A stretch of 64,000 bases of DNA from Streptomyces ambofaciens ATCC 23877 (GCF_001267885.1 NZ_CP012382.1:248001-312000), one strand, 5' to 3'; positions 1 to 7,732 are shown, numbered from the stretch's first letter. Translations and numbers: made by a program. The notes: generated by a model from the letters alone, not told the origin.

Positions 1-58
1 AACGTGGGGTGCCCCCGGAGCCGAACCTGCGTGGAGCCCTCCAGCCCGGCCCGCGCTA

Positions 59-253
59 TCAGCCGATGTGCAGGGCATTCGCCCAGGCACCGGCACAGGC
101 ACGGAAGGTGTGAGGAAGCAGGTCAAGAGTGGGTTCCCGATCTCCGTCACCACTCTGCTTGAACGGCGCCACCCCTTTCGGAATCAGGACCACCTGGTAA
201 GGACCAGCCGAACTCCACGCTGATGACGGACTCGAGTCCGACCTGCCGTGCAC
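59..253 (-). CDS. Hypothetical protein, doubtful
   Basis: A 64-residue open frame beginning at an ATG. The middle (VVLIPKGVAPFKQSGDGDRE) reads like protein, but third-position GC bias is weak and no strong ribosome site is seen. It could be a remnant of a longer gene. No family is recognised. Confidence 0.22.
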   Translation of the reverse strand: MHGRSDSSPSSAWSSAGPYQVVLIPKGVAPFKQSGDGDREPTLDLLPHTFRACAGAWANALHIG

Positions 254-289
254 CTCTCAGGCGCGGCCGATGCAACGCGTCGAGGCCCG

Positions 290-445
290 CTACTCGTACT
301 CGGCCTCGACGATCCGGACGTCCTCGGCGATCGGGTCCTCCATGATCCTGGCCCGGTAGCGTTCGGCGCCGACGAGATCGTAGGTGCCGTACGACGCCAT
401 CGAGCTGCCCTCATAGGTCCACTCCACGCGGTACCGCTCCGCCAC
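290..445 (-). CDS. Small hypothetical protein (51 aa)
   Basis: A compact 51-residue frame from a GTG start preceded at good spacing by GGAGGGAAG. It has strong third-position GC. The protein is rich in Glu, Tyr and Arg (for example VEWTYEGSSMASYGTYD and EDVRIVEAEYE) and has no signal peptide or membrane segment. It resembles small acidic actinomycete proteins of unknown function, but no named family is recognised. The IS630 element begins about 40 bases upstream of its start, so the native promoter is probably displaced. Confidence 0.6.
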   Translation of the reverse strand: MAERYRVEWTYEGSSMASYGTYDLVGAERYRARIMEDPIAEDVRIVEAEYE

Positions 446-487
446 CCGGCTTCCCTCCCACTCGCTCCAGTTGCCTGAGCGCTCTTA

Positions 488-510
488 CTGAGGTTGAACT
501 CGTGGTGTCG
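488..510 (+). repeat. Left terminal inverted repeat of IS630 element
   Basis: The outer 23 bases match the reverse complement of 1627-1649 with one mismatch. TA lies immediately outside. The repeat lies 65 bp before the transposase start codon. Confidence 0.9.
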
Positions 511-552
511 TAGGTGCTGACGGCTCGTGGTCGGCTGCGGTATCACCGGGGC

Positions 553-1092
553 ATGCGGTATCCACAAGGGGGCGGGCTGACCCCCGAACGACAGCATTCT
601 CGCGAGGAGTTACGGCTCCAGGCGGCCGAGGGGTTCGCCCGGGGTAAGGCGAGTTCGGTGATCGCCAAGGACCTGCGGGTCAGTGTCCGGTCGGTGCAGC
701 GATGGCGGCGGACGTGGGACGAGGGCGGTCCGCGGGCTCTGAGGTCGCAGGGACCCGCGTCGTTGCCGAGGCTGAGTGAGAAGCAGTTCGCGCAGTTGGA
801 AGCGGAGCTGGCCAGGGGGCCGGCCGCGCACGGCTGGGAGGACCAGCGCTGGACCCTGAGCCGTGTGAAGACCGTGATCGGCCGGCGCTTCCACCTGACC
901 TACACGATCCAGGGCGTGCGCAAGCTCCTGATCCGCAACGGCTGGTCCTGCCAGGTCCCGGCCCGACGCGCCATGGAGCGCAACGACGACGCGGTTGCCG
1001 GGTGGGTCAAGGAGGTGTGGCCCTGCGCGGAAGACTCGCGGCGGCCCGTGGAGCCTGGCTCGTGTTCGAGGACGAAGCCGGATTCTCCATGA
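553..1092 (+). CDS. IS630 transposase, first frame (helix-turn-helix half)
   Basis: DNA-binding half of the transposase, from ATG (MRYPQGGGLTPERQ). It carries a winged/helix-turn-helix pair: residues about 20-60 (LQAAEGFARGKASSVIAKDL) and a second helix-turn-helix with the family motif WTLSRVKTVIGRRFH. The frame loses homology after WVKEVWP and ends about 25 codons later. The catalytic half continues in the -1 frame from about 1030. In the sister element at 1746-2892 the break falls at the same place with the same frame change, so this is probably a programmed -1 frameshift rather than damage. Both copies share G-GAA-G at the junction (here about 1029-1033). Alternatively the halves are made separately. 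Confidence 0.85.
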   Translation: MRYPQGGGLTPERQHSREELRLQAAEGFARGKASSVIAKDLRVSVRSVQRWRRTWDEGGPRALRSQGPASLPRLSEKQFAQLEAELARGPAAHGWEDQRWTLSRVKTVIGRRFHLTYTIQGVRKLLIRNGWSCQVPARRAMERNDDAVAGWVKEVWPCAEDSRRPVEPGSCSRTKPDSP

Positions 1093-1619
1093 CGCCGCCG
1101 CAGGCGAAGACCTGGTCACAGCGCGGACGGACCCCTGTGGTGCGGGTCCGCGGCCGCTCCCGCAGGCGGATATCCATCGCCGCGCTGACCTGCTACAAAC
1201 CCGGCCACCGCTCGAGGCTGATCTACCGGCCGCGCCGGGACGAGGGGCAGCGCGACGGACGCAAGAGCTTCTCCTGGCGCGACTACCGGGACCTGCTGAC
1301 CGCCGCCCACCAGCAACTCGGCGGCCCGATCGTCCTCGTCTGGGACAACCTCAACGTCCACAAAGCCGCCGACCTGCGGGAATGGGCGGAAGCCCGGGAC
1401 TGGTTGACCATCTACTACCTGCCGCCCTACGCACCCGACCTCAACCCCGTTGAAGGGATCTGGTCCCTCCTGCGACGCGGCTGGCTCTCCAACGTCGCCT
1501 TCTCCACTCCCGAACACCTTGTCCAGCGCATCCGACACGGACTGCGGCACATCCAGTACCGCAGCCACCTCATAGACGGCTGCCTCGCCGAGACCGGCCT
1601 GACCATCAGACCCGCCTGA
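1002..1619 (+). CDS. IS630 transposase, second frame (DDE catalytic half)
   Basis: Catalytic half of the IS630 transposase, a DDE endonuclease that cuts and joins the element ends at TA targets. Visible blocks are LVFEDEAGFSMTPP (first acidic residue), IVLVWDNLNVHKA (second) and YAPDLNPVEGIWSLL (third, Glu of the DDE triad), then the usual C-terminal stretch ending GCLAETGLTIRPA. The codons before AWLVFEDE overlap the end of the first frame, consistent with a -1 translational shift near 1030. The DDE residues are intact, unlike the sister copy, which has a nonsense codon just after WSLL. Confidence 0.85.
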   Translation: MGQGGVALRGRLAAARGAWLVFEDEAGFSMTPPQAKTWSQRGRTPVVRVRGRSRRRISIAALTCYKPGHRSRLIYRPRRDEGQRDGRKSFSWRDYRDLLTAAHQQLGGPIVLVWDNLNVHKAADLREWAEARDWLTIYYLPPYAPDLNPVEGIWSLLRRGWLSNVAFSTPEHLVQRIRHGLRHIQYRSHLIDGCLAETGLTIRPA

Positions 1620-1626
1620 CCCGGCG

Positions 1627-1649
1627 CGACATCACGAGTTCAACCTCAG
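1627..1649 (-). repeat. Right terminal inverted repeat of IS630 element
   Basis: Reverse complement of the left repeat with one mismatch in 23 bases. The TA target copy follows at 1650-1651. Confidence 0.9.
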
Positions 1650-1742
1650 TAGACCCGACCGTACCCGCCCGCCCGCCCGCCGTTTGCACCACACAACACG
1701 ACGTACGTTCCGCAGCAGGTGCCACAGCCGCCCACTTGCTTG

Positions 1743-2546
1743 CTACTGACGTTGTCGGCGTGGTGTCGTCAAGGTGAGTCCGGTTTCGGCGAGGCATCCG
1801 ATGATGAGGTTGCTGCGGTACTGGATCTGGCGGAGACCGTGTCGAAGCGCGCTCATGAGGTGATCGGGATCGGTGAAGGCGGTGTTGGCCTGGCTGCTGC
1901 GTCACAGCAGGGACCAGATGCCCTCGACGGGGTTGAGGTCTGGTGCGTAGACCGGCAGGAAGTAGCAGGTGATCCAGTCGTGGGTGTCAACGAACTCCCC
2001 TAGCCGGCGGTCCTTGTGAAAGTTGAGGTTGTCCCACACGAGCACAATGGGTGCGCCGAGCTGCTGGTGCGCGGCGATGAGCAGGTCGCGGTAGTCGGCC
2101 CAGGTGAAACTGCGTCTGCCGCCCCGCTTGTGATCGACGTGCCGCTTGGGCCGGTAGATCAGCCGTGAGCGTTCGCCTTGCTTGTAGCAGGCCAGAGCTG
2201 CGATGGAGAAGCGGCGCTGAGAGCGTCCCCGGACCCGGATGAGGGGTGTGTGTCCGCGCCTGGCCCAGGTGCGGCTGGTGGGCGGCGTCATCGAGAAGCC
2301 GGCTTCATCTTCGAAGCACAGCCAGGCGTCGAGCGCCGCCACGGACCTTCCACCTGCGACCAGGTCTCCTTCACCCAGCCCGCCACGGCCTCCTCGTCGC
2401 GCTCGACCGCTCGGCGGGCCGGGACCTGGTGGCTGAAACCATGCCGGTGCAGCATCTGCGCGATCGCCGACAGCGTCATGCTCTTGTGGAACCTGCGCCC
2501 GATCAACGTCTTGATGCGCGCCAGCGTCCACGTCTGGTCCGGCCAT
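1743..2546 (-). pseudogene. IS630 transposase catalytic half with nonsense codon
   Basis: Homologous to the catalytic half of the first element (LCFEDEAGFSMTPP, IVLVWDNLNFHKD, YAPDLNPVEGIWSLL). Directly after WSLL a TGA (1902-1904) stands where the first copy has CGA (Arg). Beyond it the same frame continues with a recognisable C-terminus (LRHGLRQIQYRSNLIIGCLA) to a TAG at 1743-1745. This is therefore a point nonsense mutation, not a different C-terminus. The product ends after the third acidic block and probably lacks function. Frame A to frame B again differs by -1. Confidence 0.8.
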
Positions 2547-2892
2547 CCGTGCGCGACGGGACCCTTGGCGAGCTCCTGCTCGAGCACGGTGAACAGGGCC
2601 TCACTCAGCTTGGGCCGTGACACCGGCCCGGCAGACCGCAGCCCCTCGGTGCCGGCGTCGTGCCAGCCCCGGCGCCAGCGCCGCACCGAGCGCACACTCA
2701 CCCGTAAGTCCTTGGCGACCTCGGCGTTGGAGGCACCGGCAGCGAATCGCTCCGCGGCCTCCAGCCGGATCCGCTCGCGAAATGCCTGCCGTTCAGGCGT
2801 CAACCCACCACCTTGCGGATATCTCACACAACCGGCATACCGCGACAATCACGCATCGTCAGCCCCCAACGACATCACGCCGAAAAGAGCAG
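1746..2892 (-). mobile_element. Second IS630-family element, decayed relative
   Basis: A 1147-bp element related to the one at 488-1649 but clearly diverged and in opposite orientation. Its ends (1746-1768 and about 2870-2892) are imperfect inverted repeats, about 18 of 23 matching, sharing TCGGCGTG and TGTCG blocks. The right end is supported because it lies 65 bp from the transposase start, the same distance as in the first copy. TA flanks only the left end (1744-1745). The right flank is GA, so the duplication is lost. The transposase carries a nonsense codon. Confidence 0.8.
2288..2827 (-). CDS. IS630 transposase first frame of the decayed copy
   Basis: Helix-turn-helix half of the second IS630 transposase, reading VRYPQGGGLTPERQAF from a GTG at 2827 (an upstream ATG at 2848 is also in frame). 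Same architecture as the copy at 553-1092: HTH with AKDLRVSVRSVRRWRRGWHD, then WTLARIKTLIGRRFH. Homology stops after WVKETWSQVEG and continues in the -1 frame. The junction codons (GTG GAA GGT) keep the G-GAA-G seen in the first copy. The element as a whole is damaged in its second frame, so this part is a relic. Confidence 0.75.
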   Translation of the reverse strand: MRYPQGGGLTPERQAFRERIRLEAAERFAAGASNAEVAKDLRVSVRSVRRWRRGWHDAGTEGLRSAGPVSRPKLSEALFTVLEQELAKGPVAHGWPDQTWTLARIKTLIGRRFHKSMTLSAIAQMLHRHGFSHQVPARRAVERDEEAVAGWVKETWSQVEGPWRRSTPGCASKMKPASR

Positions 2893-3090
2893 GAGCCTCG
2901 GGTCTGGCTCCCGGTCTCGCCCCCCCAGGGACACCTGCTCAGGGGGTCGTGCATGACCGGCCCCCGGTCTATGCCAGCGCCTGTCCTTCATCACTGAATG
3001 GCCCCTCTGCCGAGGTCAATTGAGGCCTCAGCAGCAATGTGCAGTGGTCAAAAGGCTGCCGCCGAGAAGACTTTGGATCGGTGTGTGGGG

Positions 3091-3426
3091 CTACATGTCG
3101 AGGTAGGCCCAGTGGATCCAGACGTTCGACGGACCGCCCCACAAGGTGCCCTTGAACCAGTCGCCGCTCAGCTCCGCCACGTCGAAGCCCTGGCCCCGAT
3201 GGACCTGGCCGAGCGACGGGTAGTTGGTACCGGGCCCGCTGCGGAAGTTGACGTTGTTCTCCGTCACGAAGCAGGTGTGCCGCTCGAAGCAGATGTTCTG
3301 GACCCGAGCCGGGCCCTCAACCGTGCCTGGGATGGAGGCCGAGGCAGTGGAGGACATCCCCGCGAGAGGGACAAGAATCCCCAGGGTGATTCCCACCGCG
3401 CTGGTCCGGCGTGACACGTGGCGCAT
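3091..3426 (-). CDS. Secreted SH3-domain protein
   Basis: A 111-residue protein with an N-terminal Sec signal (RRTSAVGITLGILVPLAG, cleavage probably after STASA) followed by a bacterial SH3b-like domain from about residue 55 (NNVNFRSGPGTNYPSLGQVH, then GDWFKGTLWG and WIHWAYLDM). The opening VNFRSGPGTNYP is the classic SH3b start. Such small secreted proteins in streptomycetes are presumed to bind cell wall or protein partners. No enzymatic domain is present. Two cysteines (near residues 47 and 52) may form a disulfide. It appears monocistronic. Confidence 0.8.
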   Translation of the reverse strand: MRHVSRRTSAVGITLGILVPLAGMSSTASASIPGTVEGPARVQNICFERHTCFVTENNVNFRSGPGTNYPSLGQVHRGQGFDVAELSGDWFKGTLWGGPSNVWIHWAYLDM

Positions 3427-3640
3427 CTCAGTACCCCGTTCCTGTGACGATGACGGCTCCGCAACGGACCGCGGAGACCGCTGACCACCTCACGGTAGGC
3501 AGCACCACCCCACGTCAGGCTCGGTATTCGACCAGAATCGAATCCGCGGCTCGACTGGTCCCGGGCCCGACCCGTCCGGACCGGCCCGGGCCCGGGCCGG
3601 TACCGGAGCTTCGCCCCTCGGTGGCTACGACCCGCACGGA

Positions 3641-3780
3641 TCAGTCGAGCAGCGCCGTTGCCTCGACCTCGACAAGGACGTCCGGCTCCAAGAGGTACTC
3701 GACACCGATGAGGGAGGACGGCGGCATGGGGAAGCGGAGACCGATGTCGTCGGCGACCGCCGCCACCAGAACGCTCGGCG
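3641..3780 (-). pseudogene. RidA (YjgF/Rid) family remnant
   Basis: About 45 codons encode a typical C-terminal end of a RidA-like enamine/imine deaminase: VLVAAVADDIGLRFPMPPSS followed by LIGVEYLLEPDVLVEVEATA and LLD-stop. The catalytic core normally upstream is missing: the same frame reads into Arg/Pro-rich antisense of the neighbouring SDR. It is a truncated leftover, not a functional enzyme. GC-rich inverted sequences around 3560-3600 follow it and may have been its terminator. Confidence 0.6.
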
Positions 3781-3947
3781 GCTCCGGGGCGCAGGTCCCT
3801 GCCCGCCGTCGAACGCCCCCGGCGTGCACCGGAGCGCCCCCGCGTGAGGAGATGACCGCCGGCGCTCCTGCGCCGACCATGGGAGTGGGCCGGGCCGGGA
3901 CCGGCGCCACGGAGGCGAGGGCCGTCGAGAGCGTGCGGGAGGCAGCG

Positions 3948-4796
3948 ATGGGGCGACGTTGGCTGGTGACGGGGTGCTCCTCGGGACTGGGCCGGGCGCT
4001 GGCCGAGGCGGCGGCGCGGGAGGGGCACGAAGTGGCGGTCACCGCGCGCGACACCGCCGCCCTGGACGACCTGGCCGCTGCCTGGCCCGGACGGATCGTC
4101 CCCCTCCCGCTGGAACTGCGCGACGCCGCCCAGTGCGAGGAGGCCGTCCGCACCGCCGCCGACCGTCTGGGCCGGGTCGACGTCCTCGTGAACAACGCGG
4201 GCGCCGGCCTGTTCGGCGCAGTCGAGGAAGTCTCCGACGCCGAGCTGCGCGACCAGCTGGAGACCCTGGTCGTGGGCCCCTGGCGACTGGTCCGCCTGGT
4301 CCTGCCGCTGATGCGCGCCCAGGGATTCGGGCACATCGTCAACGTCTCCTCCCTGGCGGGCCGGATGGCGTTCCCCGGGCTGGGCGCGTACGTCGCCGGG
4401 AAGTACGCCCTGGAGGGTATGAGCCAGGCGCTGGCCGCGGAGGTAGGCGGCCAGGGCGTGCGAGTCACCGTGGTGGAGCCCGGCGGTTTCGCCACCCGTT
4501 ACGGGACGTCCCTCGCCGAGTCGGGCCGCCGGCTGCCTGAGTACGCCGCGGTCACCGCCGAAACCCTGGACGCGGTGCGCGGCATGGCGGGCGACCCCGC
4601 CACCGGACGGCCCCAGGACTTCGCCGCCCGGATCCTCGCCCTCGTCGCCGCCGACGTGCCCACCCCGTTGCGCGTCCCGGTGGGCGATGACGCCTACACC
4701 TGCCTGGAGATTGCCGAGCAGGCCGCCCGCGAGGAACTCGCCGCCGCCCGCGCCCTGGTCGGGGGACTGTCTCCACTGCCGTCCGCCACGCCGTAG
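3948..4796 (+). CDS. Short-chain dehydrogenase/reductase (SDR)
   Basis: An NAD(P)-dependent classical SDR of 282 residues. It has the N-terminal cofactor site (WLVTGCSSGLGRALAEAAA, a TGxxxGxG motif), the NNAG motif (VDVLVNNAGAGLFGAV), the catalytic Ser (HIVNVSSLAGRMAF) and YxxxK (GAYVAGKYALEGM). The length and the C-terminal tail fit the oxidoreductase subgroup that follows RNA-type or steroid-type SDRs; the substrate cannot be read. The start is ATG at 3948 with GGGAGG eight bases upstream, although the frame is open much further upstream. It stands alone, divergent from the RidA remnant. Confidence 0.88.
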   Translation: MGRRWLVTGCSSGLGRALAEAAAREGHEVAVTARDTAALDDLAAAWPGRIVPLPLELRDAAQCEEAVRTAADRLGRVDVLVNNAGAGLFGAVEEVSDAELRDQLETLVVGPWRLVRLVLPLMRAQGFGHIVNVSSLAGRMAFPGLGAYVAGKYALEGMSQALAAEVGGQGVRVTVVEPGGFATRYGTSLAESGRRLPEYAAVTAETLDAVRGMAGDPATGRPQDFAARILALVAADVPTPLRVPVGDDAYTCLEIAEQAAREELAAARALVGGLSPLPSATP

Positions 4797-4980
4797 GAGC
4801 CGCGCCGCGCACCGCCGACCACGTGACAGGGGGGTGTGACGGGAGCCGTCGCCCGCCCGGTCGCGGTCGGGGTTGCACAGCACGGTGAACGCGTCGTGGT
4901 GGCAGGTCAGAAATCACGCGGGGTCCTCGTAGACCTGGAGGCAGGGGTTGCGACCAGCGCGCGCAGTTCGCGTTCGCCTA

Positions 4981-5900
4981 AGGCTTGTCCCGTAACTGAT
5001 CTTGGACCTGGCGAGGGCAAGGTCGGCTGCGGTGCCGCCCGTTGGCCTATCCGGTGAGGGCGAGGTTGTGCAGCCGGGCGATGCCGAGGATGGCGTGGTG
5101 GACGCCGTCGCCTTTGAGTCGGCAGTCGCGCAGGATCTTCCAGTCCTTCATGCGGGCGAAGGTGTGCTCGACGCGGGCCCTGACCTGCTTGTGCGAGCGG
5201 TTGTGCTCCTCCTTCCAATCCGGGAGTTCTTGGTCCTTGCGACGGCGGTGCGGGACGACCAGCCCGGTGCCCTGGTAGCCGCCGTCGGCGATGGTCATCG
5301 TCTTGCCGACGGCGGCTTTGGCCCCGGATTCTCCCCAGCCCCGGGAGTCGTGCCGGTTCCCCGGCAGGGGCCGGCCGACTACGACGACCAGACGGGTGTC
5401 GGCATCGATAACCACCTGATGGGCCGTTGAGTAGCGGTAGTTTTTCGATTGCTCGGCGATCGTGTGGTCGCGGGTGGGCATCAGGGTGCCGTCGACGATG
5501 AGCACGGTGTCCTTGCGGAACCGCTTCCGTGGCTGAAGTGCGAGCAGCGGTCCGAGGTGGTCGATGATCCGGTCTGCAGCCGACTTGGAGACACCGAACA
5601 GCGGGGCAATCTGGCGCATCGTCAAGTTCGTGCGCCAGTACACAACGACCAGCAGGATCCGGTCCTCCAGAGACAGGCCCCACGGTCGGCCGCGATGTCC
5701 GTCGGCCCCGACCTTGCGGCGCACGGTAGTCACCAACTTGCCGAAACAGCGGGGGCTCAGCCCGGCAAACGGGGCTATCCAGGACGGTTCCGATGCCGTG
5801 ATCACGCCAGCCATCGCAAGATCATCCCACCCGCGACCAGGCGCTACAGGAAGCAAGCCTCGGGCGGCCCCTGATCGGTCCGTGACGGGGGACGATGCCT
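4981..5900 (-). mobile_element. IS5-family insertion sequence (boundaries approximate)
   Basis: An element of about 0.9 kb around a single transposase gene. The left end reads AGGCTTGTCCCGTAACTGAT. The right end, read inward from 5900, gives AGGCATCGTCCCCCGTCACG, an imperfect inverted match (AGGC, GTCCC and GT-AC blocks). No convincing target duplication is seen, so the exact ends are uncertain. Just left of it, the minus strand reads RNPCLQVYEDPA-stop, possibly the tail of a gene it interrupted. Confidence 0.6.
5047..5814 (-). CDS. IS5-family DDE transposase
   Basis: A 255-residue transposase of the DDE_Tnp_4/IS5 type. N-terminal HTH region (LSLEDRILLVVVYWRTNLTM, then RQIAPLFGVSKSAADRIIDH) precedes the catalytic core: first Asp in VLIVDGTLMPTRD, second in MTIADGGYQGTGLV, and the Glu in VRARVEHTFARMKDWKILRD (Y/R-rich E motif). 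Length is normal for the group and no stop or frameshift is present, so it may be active. The chosen start is ATG at 5814; an earlier in-frame ATG at 5856 would add 14 residues. Confidence 0.88.
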   Translation of the reverse strand: MAGVITASEPSWIAPFAGLSPRCFGKLVTTVRRKVGADGHRGRPWGLSLEDRILLVVVYWRTNLTMRQIAPLFGVSKSAADRIIDHLGPLLALQPRKRFRKDTVLIVDGTLMPTRDHTIAEQSKNYRYSTAHQVVIDADTRLVVVVGRPLPGNRHDSRGWGESGAKAAVGKTMTIADGGYQGTGLVVPHRRRKDQELPDWKEEHNRSHKQVRARVEHTFARMKDWKILRDCRLKGDGVHHAILGIARLHNLALTG

Positions 5901-5979
5901 CAAGTACCCCGTAGTTGCCGACCAGAGGCAGGGTTCCTCCCTCCCGCGACCACAGTCGCCCGGAAGATCACCTGCTTGC

Positions 5980-5997
5980 CCTCAACCGAACTTGAGG
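5980..5997 (+). promoter_or_regulatory. MerR/SoxR-type operator between promoter elements
   Basis: Perfect dyad CCTCAA-6-TTGAGG, the same arms as the classical SoxR box. It sits between a TTGCCC (5975-5980) and a TACGGT (6001-6006), about a 20-bp spacer, the stretched spacing typical of MerR-controlled promoters. The downstream gene is the MarR-like protein at 6066. No MerR gene is adjacent, so the regulator would act from elsewhere. Confidence 0.55.
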
Positions 5998-6065
5998 TCA
6001 TACGGTCTCCCCATGACCTGCACGGTGTGCGGGCTCCACACTGAAGTACATGGAGGGGATATCCC

Positions 6066-6533
6066 ATGACGACACAGCAGGTCTCCGACGCCGAACTCGC
6101 CGGACAGCCCGCCGCGTACTGGACCGGCGTCGCCTACGAGGCGCTCATCGCGTACACCCGCGCCCGGCAGGCCGAAAAGGGGTACACCCAGCCCCAGTTC
6201 TGGCTGCTGCGCAACCTGTCGGTGAACGACATCTCGCCCGACGGTGAGGGGATGACCCTGCCCGAGCTGCGGAAGGCAATGACCTCCTACATCCGTCCCG
6301 AGGACGACCTGACGGCGGAAGCAGAGGGGCTCCTTGAACGCGGCTGGCTGACCCAGGACGCCGAGGGCCGGCTGTGGCTCACCCCGGAAGGGGAACAGGC
6401 CCGCGTCGATCTGGCCCGCAACGCCCCCGCGATCCGCGCCGCCCTCCATGAGGGCATCGACGACGCCGACTACGTCACCACGGTGAAGGTGCTCCAGCAG
6501 CTGATCCGGAACGCGGGTGGGGCGGTCGCCTGA
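6066..6533 (+). CDS. MarR-like winged-helix protein
   Basis: A 155-residue cytoplasmic protein with a MarR-like layout: an N-terminal helix pair (YWTGVAYEALIAYTRARQAE), a central helix (FWLLRNLSVNDI), and a winged helix around residues 70-120 ending in the wing LERGWLTQDAEGRLWLTPEG. Such proteins bind operator DNA as dimers and often sense small molecules. Strong start: ATG with GGAGG eight bases before it. It sits behind a SoxR-like operator, suggesting redox or electrophile induction. A strong hairpin follows, so it is probably monocistronic. Confidence 0.75.
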   Translation: MTTQQVSDAELAGQPAAYWTGVAYEALIAYTRARQAEKGYTQPQFWLLRNLSVNDISPDGEGMTLPELRKAMTSYIRPEDDLTAEAEGLLERGWLTQDAEGRLWLTPEGEQARVDLARNAPAIRAALHEGIDDADYVTTVKVLQQLIRNAGGAVA

Positions 6534-6543
6534 TGGACCGCAA

Positions 6544-6566
6544 GCCCGGGGCAAGGCGCCCCGGGC
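6544..6566 (+). terminator. Hairpin terminator after MarR-like gene
   Basis: Perfect 9-bp stem GCCCGGGGC / GCCCCGGGC with a 5-base loop, 10 bases past the stop codon. No T-run follows, as is usual in streptomycetes. Confidence 0.7.
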
Positions 6567-6598
6567 CGGTACTCAAACCGATCTTTGCGGGACAGCCC

Positions 6599-6750
6599 TT
6601 AGTGGTCGGTCGTCACCGTCTCCGGAGTGAAGAACGGCAGGCCGGCCAACGGGTGCCCGGCGAATTCGGCAACCATTGCGGCGGGGATGCCGGCGCAGGG
6701 CCACTCCAACTTCTCGCCCCATTCCGTCCCAGCGGGCGCTGCCGAGCGTC
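6599..6750 (-). pseudogene. C-terminal fragment of an unidentified gene
   Basis: About 49 codons between an upstream in-frame stop and TAA at 6599 read as a plausible protein end: EWGEKLEWPCAGIPAAMVAE followed by FAGHPLAGLPFFTPETVTTD. There is no start codon with a ribosome site. It lies just downstream of the NmrA-like gene on the same strand and may be the tail of a lost gene of that cluster. Family not recognised. Confidence 0.4.
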
Positions 6751-6767
6751 ACAGCGCCGGATACGCC

Positions 6768-7682
6768 CTAGCCGGACACGGGTGTCAGCTGCTCTTCCGC
6801 CCACTCGGCGAAGGTGGTGACCGGGATGCCCAACTCCCGGGCAAACTCGGGCCGGGCAGGCTGGAGGACCGCGTTGTTCCACTCGTGTCCGGCTCCCCAC
6901 GTCGGCATACCCGCGTCGAGGGCCTCTTCCAGACTCATGGAGGGCGCGGTCACGCGCACGCCCCAGGCGGCGGACAAAGTCTGCGCGATCTGCTCCATCG
7001 TGCGCAGGTCACCGGCCAGTTCCAGTTCCATTTGGTGGAACCGGTCAGGGTCCTGAAGAGCGTGCGCCGCAGCCGTGCCGATGTCCCGCACGGCCACCAG
7101 GGCCAGTTCGGTCTCCGGCTTCAGTACCGTCAGCAGTCCGCCACGCGGCCCCTTGGGTGCCGGCAGGGGCAGGTTCTCCATAAAGAAGGCGGGTTTGATC
7201 ACCGTCCAGCGGGCAAAGCCCGCACCCCGCACCTTCTCCATGATCGCCTGCTTGGTGTGGAAGTAGTCCGCCATCGCCGCCCAGCGGCCCTCGGCCCAGC
7301 CGGCGACCCGGGTGTGCTCACCGACTCCACTGGTCGAGGACTGCACGAACTGCCGTACTCCCTCAGCCTTCGCCGCGTCCACCAGGTTGGCGGCCTGGGC
7401 GAGCTCGCCCGCGAAGTCCACACTGGTCTCGGTCATGGGCGGCGTCTGCACCGAGAACACCGCGCGGACTCCCTCGACCGCTGGGCCGAGGGAGGCCCGG
7501 TCGGAGAGATCCGCCCTCACCAGTTCGGCGCCCAGCGCCTCGATCGCTTGGGCGGACTTCGACCGCGGATCGCGTACGAGTGCACGTACGGGCACCTCGG
7601 CGGCCAGGAGTGCGCGGGCCGTGGCCCCGCCTTGCTGGCCGGTGGCTCCGGTGACCAGGACGGTATCGCTGTTGATGGGCAT
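6768..7682 (-). CDS. NmrA-like NAD(P)-binding reductase
   Basis: A 304-residue atypical SDR of the NmrA/quinone-reductase-like (SDR_a5) group. It has an N-terminal Rossmann motif TVLVTGATGQQGGATARALL (GxxGxxG), then RALVRDPRSKSAQAIEALGA contacting the NADP phosphate, VFSVQTPPM, and VRQFVQSSTSGVGEH in place of the classical Ser-Tyr-Lys site. The C-terminal half (WTVIKPAFFMENLP, MEQIAQTLSAAWGVRV) fits substrate-binding helices. It may reduce quinones or act as a redox sensor. It is divergent from the TetR gene at 7782, with two palindromes between them, so it is the likely TetR target. Confidence 0.85.
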   Translation of the reverse strand: MPINSDTVLVTGATGQQGGATARALLAAEVPVRALVRDPRSKSAQAIEALGAELVRADLSDRASLGPAVEGVRAVFSVQTPPMTETSVDFAGELAQAANLVDAAKAEGVRQFVQSSTSGVGEHTRVAGWAEGRWAAMADYFHTKQAIMEKVRGAGFARWTVIKPAFFMENLPLPAPKGPRGGLLTVLKPETELALVAVRDIGTAAAHALQDPDRFHQMELELAGDLRTMEQIAQTLSAAWGVRVTAPSMSLEEALDAGMPTWGAGHEWNNAVLQPARPEFARELGIPVTTFAEWAEEQLTPVSG

Positions 7683-7711
7683 GGTTACTGCTCCTCACGG
7701 ACCGGAGAAGA

Positions 7712-7732
7712 AAACGGCGGGGCCCGCCGTTT
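7712..7732. promoter_or_regulatory. TetR operator O1
   Basis: Perfect 10-bp inverted repeat AAACGGCGGG / CCCGCCGTTT around a single central G, in the divergent intergenic region between the NmrA-like and TetR genes. It lies just upstream of the NmrA-like start. Confidence 0.7.

Larger units (their letters stand above)
488..1649 (+). mobile_element. IS630-family insertion sequence, apparently complete
   Basis: The 1162-bp element is bounded by near-perfect 23-bp terminal inverted repeats (22 of 23 match; both begin CTGAGGTTGAACTCGTG). It is flanked on both sides by TA (486-487 and 1650-1651), the target dinucleotide that IS630/Tc1/mariner elements duplicate. It contains a transposase split into two frames joined by a -1 shift. 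Everything needed for activity appears intact. Confidence 0.93.

Noticed and set aside
3411..3947. N-terminal extension of the SDR in the same open frame
   Set aside because: The extension is Arg/Pro/Thr-rich, antisense to the RidA remnant, and the ATG at 3948 has the ribosome site and begins the Rossmann fold.
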